A stretch of DNA of 64,000 nt from Brienomyrus brachyistius. Its lineage: Eukaryota; Chordata; Actinopteri; Osteoglossiformes; Mormyridae. The DNA lies in NCBI RefSeq assembly GCF_023856365.1, contig NC_064551.1, positions 21,003,349 through 21,067,348 on the forward strand. The letters are read 5' to 3'. A program made the translations under genes and the position numbers. Below, in pieces: positions 49,103 to 59,400 of this stretch (position 1 is the stretch's first letter; each line of letters opens with the position of its first letter). The notes beneath the pieces are model-generated. The model worked only from the letters and a program-made list of their open reading frames with translations. It ran no database searches and was not told the origin of the DNA.

Positions 49103-51769
49103 GTAGCTCTTTGCTAAGTTTGCTGACTAACGGAGAGTAGATTGGACAGTTTAGTGGGATTTGTTTGGAAACGCGTTTAACGGCAGTCTATGTACGAATT
49201 TCGACTTTTGAAAGTGTTGTGTAAACTGTTGTCCTGCCGTTTTTTGTGAATACCGACTGTCCCCATGTAGCTGAAACAAGCTAACTTGAGATAAAAAAAT
49301 ACAACATACCCAATCTGTTTAAATATATTGTATGTTTTTGGAAAACTACTGAACTAAATAAACTACTGTTTATTTCGGGGTGCTGTAGCACATATTCTTC
49401 GGCGTGTTAATGATCAAAGAAAATGCAGCTGTTGAATGTTATGCCTGTCTGTCCGCTTTGTAAACATAGATAATCTCATTTTTAGTAAGTGTTATTTTGG
49501 CAAACTAGTGGGCATTCAAAGTGATTGTTTCACAGTAATTCATGTTTGGCTGGGTGATACACCGGCAGCTACTTAGTCCGTGGGTGTCTGAATGGATCTG
49601 CTCATTTAGTTTGGGATTAGCTAACTAACCGGCCATTAACTAACTAAGTATAAAGCCCGGCATGAATATACTGGATGGCGTAACCGGTATACTACCACCT
49701 TTTTGATAACTAATTGTTCGCCTGTTTCTGCAGACTGCCTTCGTTGTGGATGAAGTGAGCGCCATCATTAAGGAGGTACGATTTAACAATAATTCTGTCA
49801 GTAATATTAATTGCGTATTTGTTTATTATAATGTTTTATCTTCACGCCATGGTTTTCCCAGACCAGGACGTCCTGGGTGTACATCTATTTTCTAGCAAGA
49901 GTTCTTTATTTACATTACAAAGACCAAACCAAATAGGCGGAAGAGCAATTGGGCCCCACCTCCCGCATTTGCAGCTGTCTATCGTTTGTGCAGTGAAATA
50001 TGCATAAAGTTACAGGAGCAGGCAGAGTGTTAAGGGGTATCTGCTCTCCAGTCAGTAGAGGGAGCGATAGGAGGCAATGCCTACCAGCACAGTAGAGTGA
50101 ACCAATGGACCACTAACGTGGTGGAGCAGTGTCTGAGTCAGCTCACCAAACTGGGAAAGCCCTTCAAATACATCGGTAAGCCAGCTACTACTGCAGCTTT
50201 TCTTCTTCCTAGTTATTTTCGGATGTCTTTCCTTTTTAAGTGTAACATTTCTGCTTATGGATTTCTGGTTTGCAGTCACCTGTATTATAATGCAGAAGAA
50301 TGGGGCAGGTCTGCAGACAGCCAGTTCCTGTTTCTGGGACAACACCACTGATGGTATGAGGCCTGTACAGCGTGCTCGTGGTGGGACGTATGTCCTGGTG
50401 CTATTTGTACAGCTGTACGTGCATTCAATACAACAGAAATAAGAGCATTATTGCATTATTATAGATCTATTTCTTTAATAGGTGGCACAGTGCCTCCTTG
50501 GGTAGTACTGTTTGGGATTTGAATCCCATCTCTGCTGTGTGTGTTTGCATGTTCTCTCTGTCATGTAGGTTTAGCCAGTTGCGCTAATTGATGTCCCTAA
50601 ATTACCTGTGATGGGATGGTGTTTGGATAGGGAGGTTCACATGTCAGGTGCTCAGTCGTGGTTGGAAGATAATTGTACTGAATGTTTTCCAGAAATTATA
50701 CGTTGTCACTCTTTTTAGCAGTTAGGAAAACATTCTCCTGTATTAGCCATTTATTTTTTAATGGTTGCCAGAGATGTATTATCCATCCATTTTTTTTTTT
50801 GGTAACCGCTTATCCTATTCAGGGTTGTTGGGGGGTCCGGAGCCTATGGGCACAAGGCAGGGAACAACCCAGGATGTGGCACCAGCCCATCGCAGGGCAC
50901 ACTCACACACCATTCACACCTATGGATGGGGTGTCAACCTATTGCAGTGTCACTCATACAAGTTACTCACAGACACAGGTAGTTTAATAAGTTCACTTAG
51001 CCTCAGCATGTTTTTGGATTGTGGGGTGGACCAGAGTACCCAGAGGAAACCCCACAACAACACAGGGAGAACATGCAAACTCCACACACATGAAACCCTG
51101 GAAGAGACTCGAACGCAGGTCCCAGAGGTGTGAGACGACAATGCTAACCACTGCAGCACCCCAAAATTTGTTATAACTATGATATTCATTCATACGAACA
51201 TCCATCCATCCATCTTCCAAACCGCCTATCCTGGAAGAAATGGGCACGAAGCAGGGAACAACCCAGGATGGGGGGCCAGCCCATCACAGGGCACACTCAC
51301 ACACCATTCACTCACACAGGCACACCTATGGGCAATTTAGCAACTTCAATTAGCCTCAGCATGTTTTTGGACTGTGGGGGGAAACCGGAGTACCCGGAGG
51401 AAACCCCACGACGACATGGGGAGAACATGCAAACTCCACACACATGTGACCCAGGCGGAGACTCAAACCCAGGTCCCAGAGGTGTGAGGCGACAGTGCGA
51501 ACCACCCCAAAATTTATTACTATGATATTCATCCATATGAACATTTATAACGTAATGGGTTTTTAATATTCCCCTGAAAGTATATGTAAGTTAACAGACC
51601 ATACACATAGAATGGCATGCGATGCATTGAGACTCATCTGGATAGTGGTACACAGACCGCTGCATTTACCTTTTGTGCGTTTGTTTTGTTCCCTCCAGGA
51701 AGCTGCACAGTGAGGTGGGAGAATAAGTCCATGTATTGCATTGTCAGCGTCTTCGGCCTGGCAATATAA
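49076..51769 (+). CDS. dynlt1: Dynein light chain Tctex-type 1 (five exons, 113 aa)
   Basis: Joined exons: 49076-49102, 49734-49775, 50052-50175, 50276-50353, 51699-51769; 342 bases, 113 residues plus TAA, the same length as human DYNLT1. Seen: start [18 protein letters not shown], then [38 protein letters not shown], the [17 protein letters not shown] stretch and the end [10 protein letters not shown], nearly identical to vertebrate DYNLT1. Known: it is a homodimeric light chain that binds the dynein intermediate chain and assorted cargo in the cytoplasm during minus-end microtubule transport. The first exon codes only nine residues. Neighbour: convergent tmem181, the same arrangement as human 6q25.3. 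Compared with human, exon 3 begins SVEGAIGG instead of AIESAIGG. Confidence 0.97.
49734..49775 (+). CDS. dynlt1: dynlt1 exon 2
   Basis: Codes [14 protein letters not shown] between acceptor TTTCTGCAG and donor GTACGA. Confidence 0.95.
50052..50175 (+). CDS. dynlt1: dynlt1 exon 3
   Basis: Codes [14 protein letters not shown] through GKPFKYI plus the first base of the next Val codon. Acceptor is CTCTCCAG, donor GTAAGC. Confidence 0.96.
50276..50353 (+). CDS. dynlt1: dynlt1 exon 4
   Basis: Codes [14 protein letters not shown] and [10 protein letters not shown], plus one base of Gly. Acceptor is GTTTGCAG, donor GTATGA. Confidence 0.96.
50478..50650 (+). mobile_element. Diverged SINE
   Basis: GGTGGCACAGTGCCTCCTTG, TTTGCATGTTCTCTCTGTCA and TGTGATGGGATGG follow the SINE order with many changes. 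In dynlt1 intron 4. Confidence 0.5.
50780..51200 (-). mobile_element. tRNA-derived SINE, duplicated with its flank (copy 1)
   Basis: Common SINE in minus orientation followed by AAAATTTGTTATAACTATGA and TATTCATTC. In dynlt1 intron 4. Confidence 0.8.
51201..51541 (-). mobile_element. tRNA-derived SINE, duplicated with its flank (copy 2)
   Basis: Same SINE and the same following phrase (AAAATTTATTACTATGATAT, TCATCCATATGAACA) as copy 1, so the flank was duplicated as well. The tRNA-like head is truncated. Confidence 0.8.
51699..51769 (+). CDS. dynlt1: dynlt1 exon 5 and stop
   Basis: Codes [18 protein letters not shown] and FGLAI, then TAA. Acceptor is CCCTCCAG. It follows a 1.3 kb intron filled with SINEs. 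Confidence 0.96.
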
Positions 51770-51874
51770 GCCTGGGCATTACGTCACCACCTATCGAACC
51801 AACTGCTGTCTGTCTGCTTTGCATAATGATCCAAAAGTGTTAGATTCACGTCAACTTGCTAAAACTGTCATTTC

Positions 51875-51880
51875 TTTATT
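51875..51880 (-). terminator. tmem181: Candidate tmem181 polyadenylation signal
   Basis: AATAAA read on the minus strand. I found no other canonical minus-strand signal between it and the tmem181 stop, which would give a 3' UTR of about 1.5 kb reaching into the dynlt1 3' UTR. Confidence 0.45.
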
Positions 51881-53383
51881 ACAACTTGAATAAATTATTA
51901 CACCTTTCCCACAAGTTGTTGGCAATTTCTGTTACTGGAATCTCCATAGTGACTTCAGTTTGCAACATTCACAGATCATGAACCTTTACAGTAATGTTTA
52001 CAGCTATTATCTGGGGTTGCTATGGCAATGTAACCTTTGGGGAACAATGTCCTTTAAAAATGTGGAATAATTGCAGCATGCTGACTGTTTCCATGAAAGT
52101 AAACAATAGTATGTACAGTACGGCTTACCAAACCTATATGTGTACATATCAAAATCATACAAGGCACAATGTTTCTTCCAGACTGATTTTTCCCACATTA
52201 CATTTCAGTTGATTGAAAGGTGGGCAAAAAACACAGGTACTGTATAGAATTCACAACTGGCCACAAATTCCCCTTTCCCCTATAAAACCTACATCAAGCT
52301 TATTTTGTGAACAGGACATTATAAACAGAAAAGATACTGAACTGTTTTGGTATGCAGATTTGAACTTCATCAAAGGCACCTCGAAGAGACCAACCTGTAC
52401 ATAGCCTTACAAACCAGGCAGGGAGCAGGCTGCTGTACAAGAACCCAAAAATGCCATGGGGACATGCATTTTTTTCCAGACAATAAGTAAAAACTAGGAT
52501 AACAAGGATTAAACTGAGCAGAACACTGTAGCACTGAAAATAAACGATTTAAGGGCAATTATACATTTCCTATACAAACACAAGAAGTATCTGTTATTAA
52601 ACAAATGTCACAGCACCAAGATTCATAACACTTTACCTGAATGTTTCATTTACCTTAAGTACACAGGTCTCATACTGCAAAATTACAGGTAAGATTTCTT
52701 TACTTGATTTGACAGACGAAAAATACTACTTAAAATGACTTAAGGAATGTGACTTTTTTTCCTATTGTCTCAGTAATGCACAACACCCCAAACTGGTGAC
52801 ATTTTCTTCATAGCTTCATGCAAAACTAGGTTTGTATTATGCATTTGGGCGAAAATAAAGGAAATTAAATGGGCCTTCGAACCAGCAACCATACTATGGT
52901 CCGGACATCTGCTGGGTAGGAAGCAGATTACAAAAAAACTGCACGTTATTTCAACATATCTCAAAGGAGATTTTCCCATACATATTTAAAACGGCAGCGG
53001 ATATGTATATACACTGTACATGTTAAACTCTCAAAATACACTGACCTTTCACTTGTATTCTCTTCTGTACTTAAAAGAAAGTAAAACATTAAAAAATGAC
53101 ATATAGATCTCACTCAAGTGTCCATGGTCTCCCTCTCAGTGCCCTATTCAGCTCAAGGCTGCCCTCTTCGGCTCATGCGTCATCATTAATACTTTTACTT
53201 ACATTCAGCGGCAACTGGGCTTTTAAAATATTATGTACACATATCTATAATTTGCATTTAATTTAAACAACACACAGTATTTACACAAACGGGGTCAGGA
53301 CATTTTAGTAGCGGCTGTGCTCCGGAGATGGATGCTTGATGCACGTCATGACGCCGCTCACAAGCAGGGGATGCTGGCAGCTC
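51881..53383 (-). other. tmem181: Probable tmem181 3' UTR
   Basis: Noncoding, AT-rich sequence between the tmem181 stop and the candidate polyadenylation signal. No splice-compatible coding sequence or recognised repeat was found here. Its assignment is inferred from position. Confidence 0.5.
51889..51894 (+). terminator. dynlt1: dynlt1 polyadenylation signal AATAAA
   Basis: AATAAA 120 bases after the dynlt1 stop. A TTTATT (AATAAA on the opposite strand) at 51875-51880 lies nine bases away and can serve convergent tmem181. Confidence 0.75.
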
Positions 53384-53468
53384 TCAGTCGCTGTCGCTCT
53401 CGTCCTGGTACTTTGACGTGGCCTTGATCGCCCGCCCATTTTGCAGTGGCATCTCCTCATAATCGCTC
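53384..53468 (-). CDS. tmem181: tmem181 exon 17 and stop
   Basis: Codes SDYEEMPLQNGRAIKA and the acidic end DESDSD, then TGA. Acceptor ATGCAAAG. Confidence 0.95.
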
Positions 53469-56400
53469 CTTTGCATGGGGAGGGAGGGTGGAGATCCTCA
53501 TTTGTAAAAACCACAAATCGGACGACAAAAACATGGAAAGGTAAACTGAAATAAGAACGGACGTGAACATACCCATATATGACTTCATCGTCCGAGTCGT
53601 TCAGCATGGAAAAGGCGGGGTTATCTTTCAGTTGCGAGTCTGTAAAGGACATCATTTAACATCGCACAGATGGTCCACGTTTTTGCTCCCTCCCTGCTCC
53701 AACAAAAATGTGGACCGTCTACAGGTCCCCGAGGACTGCGTTGGGAAACACGTGATGATACATGGGGGAACATTTTGGGCAATGTTACCGGGCAATGATA
53801 CTGGGCAACACATTTGTATTTGAAAAACTTTAAATTGGTAGTGGGCAACGTCTTGGGATCACCCAGATCCAGATGAGTTGCCCCTTGTGTCACCTGACTG
53901 GCAAACATTGCCCTGAATATCATCACCTAAGACTAACAGCACTTTTTACAGCACTCATCATTTGAGTTCTATGCTTAGTTACACTTTGGGTCCAAGACAA
54001 GAAGCACAGGTTGTGTTAAAGCCCAAAAGCCATGCACTAGATCTGAAGCAGTTTGGTCAAAAAATTTACGAGGATAAACAACATTGCAACATCCATATCT
54101 GACGCACAATAGGTTGTATTCACACTTACCGTAGAGGGCGCTCTTTGACGGCGAGTACACAAAAGCCAGCGTGTACAGATAGAAGTTGAGCAACCCATAG
54201 AAAGAGAGAAACTCGGCTGGTAGGAACTGTGTTAAGGAGGACACCTCTAGCACAGATGGATCAAAAAAAAAAAAAAAACTGAACCCTGAGATTCATCTCT
54301 AAAAACAGACCCCCCCCCATTCTAACTGAAGCAGGACATCACAGGAGAACAACAAGGCGACTGGGGTGGGGGGAGAAACAGCAGATGCCTCGAAGGACAG
54401 GATCTGAAGGATATAGTTTTTGTAGTGTTGGGAGAGAGCAGCTACGAAGTTGTCCTGTAGCACCTTAGCGCCAAACCGCAAGTAGAGGATGACCATGCTA
54501 AATAAGAAAAGAGGTTCATTAGACAGGTATGAGTGCGGAACCCACACCCAGTGCTACAGTGTTACTCAGCACAGCACCAAATGAATTGATGTTTCACTCA
54601 CACAAATTATGTGGCACAGCGGTGCAGTGGGGAAAAACTGTCACCTCATATCTTCATGACTGGGAATTTCCATCCTGCCAACTCTTAAGTATATGGAGTT
54701 CGCTCCAACTTAAATAGTGTTTCTATAGGCTCTTCAGCCTACTGGCTCTCTGTCCCGTACCCTGTGCTTCCTGTATAGGCTCCAGGCTCCCTGCGACCGA
54801 TTACTATAACAGCTGGAGGATAGATGGAAGACTGGACTTGCAAACAGCACCTCAGCGTGCAGCTAAATCTTACCTGATGATCAGCACTATGAAGGTCAAC
54901 GCAGTCAGAAATTTCAGCCGAAGGTCTGGCAAAACAAGGAAAAGCATCTTGAGGGAGGAACATGGATTCACGGTGGATGGGAATCAAACGGTAGAGGAAA
55001 GGGTGCTCCTACCGGTGTAAGGCATGTTCTTCAGCTCAGAGCAGGCTCTGACGATCAGGAAGATCAGGTACAGGATGTACACAGACACCACCACCAGGAA
55101 GAAGATCTTCACGCCCTGAAACGGACCCATAAGTAGAGCAATTAGTAGAAGCTCAAAGCCAAAGAAAAAAAACTAAAATTTAACACAGCAGCTTCTACCT
55201 TTGCCTCCCCTCTCATACATCATGGATTTCACGCTCACCTGGAAATTCCCAATGTCGACTTTGTACTGGTAAGTGGGGTCATGCAGTTCATTCACCCTGC
55301 AAAAGATGTTTTGAAACAAATCTTGTATAACCCCATTGTCATAAAACAATCATATTTCTCAATTTCAACATTTGATATGTTGTCTTTGCTCTATTTGTAA
55401 ATCATTGCAGTCTGTTTTTATTTACACTTTACGTCCCAACTTTTTGGAAATGGGGTTGTATAGAGTTTGCCTCCCACCATCATCTAAGGTGTCCAGATTA
55501 ATAAAATAACGGCAGGGCTCACTTTCCATCTAGTCTCCACCTTAACATGGGCTGTTGTACCACAATGACTAGCTTTAAACAGCTAAGAGTTGGCTATGAC
55601 AGCACAACTCAGCCAGAAACGAGGGTGCAGACTCACGTCTGCCAGATTCCCAGGGTTATGGAGGACAACCATATCAGGCCCACGATGACCAGCTTGGGCA
55701 GATAAAAGGTCATGCACTTCCTCTCCCCCTGAAATGAAGAATAAGGGTGCTGAGCATCTCTCTGACACAGAGTTAATCAACCCACGGGGTCACGACTGCC
55801 CCAGGAAGTAATGTGATACCTGAACGCGGATACCGTGGTAAACACAGAGCCAGAACAGCAACAGGGCACAAAGGAATACTGCCTGGAACAGGGCGTCCAG
55901 CGTACCGGGGAACCAGCTGTTCACCAAGAATGACAGCGGGAAGAAGGGGTCTAGGGAAGGGGACGACAGATAGGTGGGTCATTACGACAAAGCAAAACAA
56001 AAGCATTGAGTGACCGACAAGTTCAGGGGGGAACATGTGATGTCATCAAATTATGAACTTATGAAACTGATGAACCTTGTTCTGTAAAACAATCATGAAA
56101 CATCACAGAACAGAACTGAACTACACTTGACTCCCAAGCTGTCCAGTCTGACCGGGGGGGGGGGGGGGGGTTGGGCAACTCACCATTGTACAGGAGCAAC
56201 AGAGGCAGCAGGATGGACATCCACTTCTGCTCGATGCCCCAGTCCCGCATAGAGAACTTCCTCAGGGAGTGGGCGAACATGCACTGCGGCACACAGGGAA
56301 GCCCCATGCAGTTTACCGACGCTGCGGCGGCAAAGCATTTCCATGATACGTCCTCCGTGTCGCTACGCTTACCGTCACCACGAACGTCAGCACCACAAAG

Positions 56401-59400
56401 ACGAAGCGAAACCAGATCTCCACCTGGGAAAAGGATGGGTTGTAGGTCTTCCACTGCGGACCGGGAGAAGAGGAGCAGATCATCAGCCACTACAGCATTA
56501 CAGATGGGACGCCCCTCCGCATAGCCAGCACAAACCCCGCCCTCACCATGAAGGTCACCTCCCGGATGCCAAAGGTCAGGTTCTCCAGGCCTTTGAAGCT
56601 GACATTGACATGGTACCGAGTGTAGTTCAGGTAGCCCAGATGCACCACGATGATCTCATCACATGTCTGTACAGGTCACAGAAAGGGACAATAAAGACGA
56701 CTACCTGGCACCCAGTATAAACCAAGGTACTGAAATACCATATGAATTCTCTATAGCAGTGTTTCCAAATCCAGTCTTTGGGGATTTGCAGACAGTCCAT
56801 ATTTAAGCTTCCTCCCAACTCCCTGTAGGGAGGAAGCAAAAATGTGGACTGTCTGGCAGGGAGCAAAAATGTGGACTGTCTGGCAGGGAGCAAAAATGTG
56901 GACTGTCTGGCAGAGCGCTGGGAGAGAGTAAACATGTGTACCATCTGTGGGTCCCCGAGGACTGGATTCTGAAACACTGCTCTAAAGAGTCTGACTGCAT
57001 ACGGACACACAAACATGCACTCTCACCGTCGGGTGCACATTCACTGCTCCGCAGTGCAGGATGCGGGACTTCTGGTGAATGTTGCTGCTGATGCGGGTAA
57101 CGCTGGCATCCTGCATTACCCCTTTCAACTCCACGTTGATCTCCAGAGACTGACTGTAATCCACCCCTGCAGAAAGAGGAGGGCAGGAGTGAAGCTCTAC
57201 CCAGAAGGGGCGACAGCCATGTCAGAACCTCCCAATTGCAAACTGGCCATATTGAGACCCCTCCAATCCAGACTCCATCCTTGACGATCCTTGTAATTTT
57301 TCCCACTTCCTGTAAAGCATTCATCCTGTCACTGAGCAGCAGAAGGTGAAACCCCTCTCCCCCTTTAGACAAAGATCATCTTGAGATGACATGAATGTTC
57401 AGATTAACCCTCATCAATTCTCTGCCCCTCACGAAACCAGATTATCTCAACAGGGGCATCACGACATGACTGACTGACTGGCAGTTTGATAACCATACAG
57501 GGTGACTTTATAAATCCCAAGCAGGAAATTCAGACGCTTCTCTAAGACCCATCTCTCACTCCATGTTTCTTTAAAACAGGCCCTGCTATGCCAGTTCAGG
57601 GGTGTGTGCTTCAGAACAGTGCCCCCTACAGGAATGCCCAGGAAAAATCCTCACCACTGGGATGCTCCAGCTGGATCTGACAGGTGAGCCACAGCTGCTG
57701 GTTGTAGGTGGATAAAGGCAGCGACTGCAAGCTGAAAGGTCCAGTCTGAAAGTAGGCAGAATATAAATCGTCCATCCATCCATCCATCCATTCAACCACT
57801 TATCCAGAACAGGCTCTAGGCTCCCCATGCTCCCTACCCCAGGAAGCACAGGGCACAAGGCACCAGTCCATTGTAGGGTGCACACACACGCAAACTGCAC
57901 ACACACAGAGTGGAGGCAGGATTCAAATCCCTCCACACCTGGTGGTAGGACGCAACAGGCATACTCACTGTGCTACTCAGTTCTATGTTTTATATGAATA
58001 TTTAAATATACATCTATAAAACATGCATACCATTTTAAACATGGTTACTACATAACAATTAAAAACCACAACATGAGTAAATATATTTTAAGTTCACAGT
58101 GGTCTGACCTTGGTCTGGGAACTGTTGGTCGCATTGTACTCCTCAATTATTTTAGGACCTGTCGATAAACAGAGAGAGACAGATAGAGTGAACGGAGATA
58201 AAATATTTAGCCAATGTTCCGAGGAATGGAGTAAGGGACTGACAGCTCAGCCACGTGCGTTTGTGCCGGCATCAACACAAGGGGGGCACCTGAAATAGCA
58301 GCAACAAGCCGCTCCGATTTAAAAGAAAACAGAAGGAAAATCCACCGCTAACAACCTTCCAGACCTTTAATATAGTGCAATGGGGCTCTATAACTGTGTC
58401 CATTTATACCTATTATAATTATTTTTAGAATGGAGATTTTACATCCAGCCTTCTCCACATCGTGGTAGCACCCCTAGCTCCTCTTTACGAGGATACAGAA
58501 TCTCGCTTCTCGTTGGGGATCCGCGGACATTTCCAATTTAGAATTTAATATAGCAGTATCAAATTAGTGAAAGATGTTACGTGGAGAAGACTGTGGGCGA
58601 AAAAAGGATCGGTACATTCAAAACTTTATTGTTGAAACTGGATGTGACACTGTCCACTGGCGCTCAGTACTCAGCTAAGTGCCAGATGGATTGCTGGCTG
58701 CACATCCTAGTGCCTGCCATCCTCGTTTGGGAAAAACAAGGCAGGATTCAGACGCATGGACTAGAGGGGCTGGAAATGAAGACCGACACATCGTGGGTGA
58801 ACAGGCAAGTCTGAAGTCAGGCTTCTGTCGAATTTTAAACACATTCTCCAAAAAATTCCACCAAACGAGGAGTCTTTTTCGACAGCACTGCATGGTAACA
58901 GTCACCCACCCTGCGTGGTATAAAACCTAAACAAATGCCTGTCAGTGACCTACATATGATATGCATGTTTAGTTTAGCAGGGAGACACCCAGAAATGAGT
59001 GGCTTATTTCTTTTTTCAGGAGCGATAAAGGGCCAGGTGTTATCGCAACAACTAGCTCCAACACAACAGATTTAATCCACCTCAAACAAAGGTCAGCTGC
59101 AGGCAGAGGCTCGGAGAGGGAGGGGGGAGGGTGATATTCTCGAGTTTCACACCGGGAGCACCAGAATCGACAGCGCACACTCCGTAATGTGTCTCACTGC
59201 TTCAGGAATAATGGCTATGGGGAGATGGGGGTAAAGTACACTTGAGTAACTGCTCACTTGAGCAACACAAACTAGGTCATAAAAAGCAGGGAACAGTCTG
59301 ACAGCGGGGGACGGATAGAAAAAAAAAAATCACTAACTAGATTGGAAAGTCTTTGCTTAGACAAGCCGGCCTGAAAAATGTTTGAGAGCACCGAATATTA

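Noticed and set aside
54299..54547. Extension of tmem181 exon 14 past 54415 as coding
   Set aside because: The frame stays open by chance, but the protein departs from TMEM181 exactly at the ATATCCTT donor.
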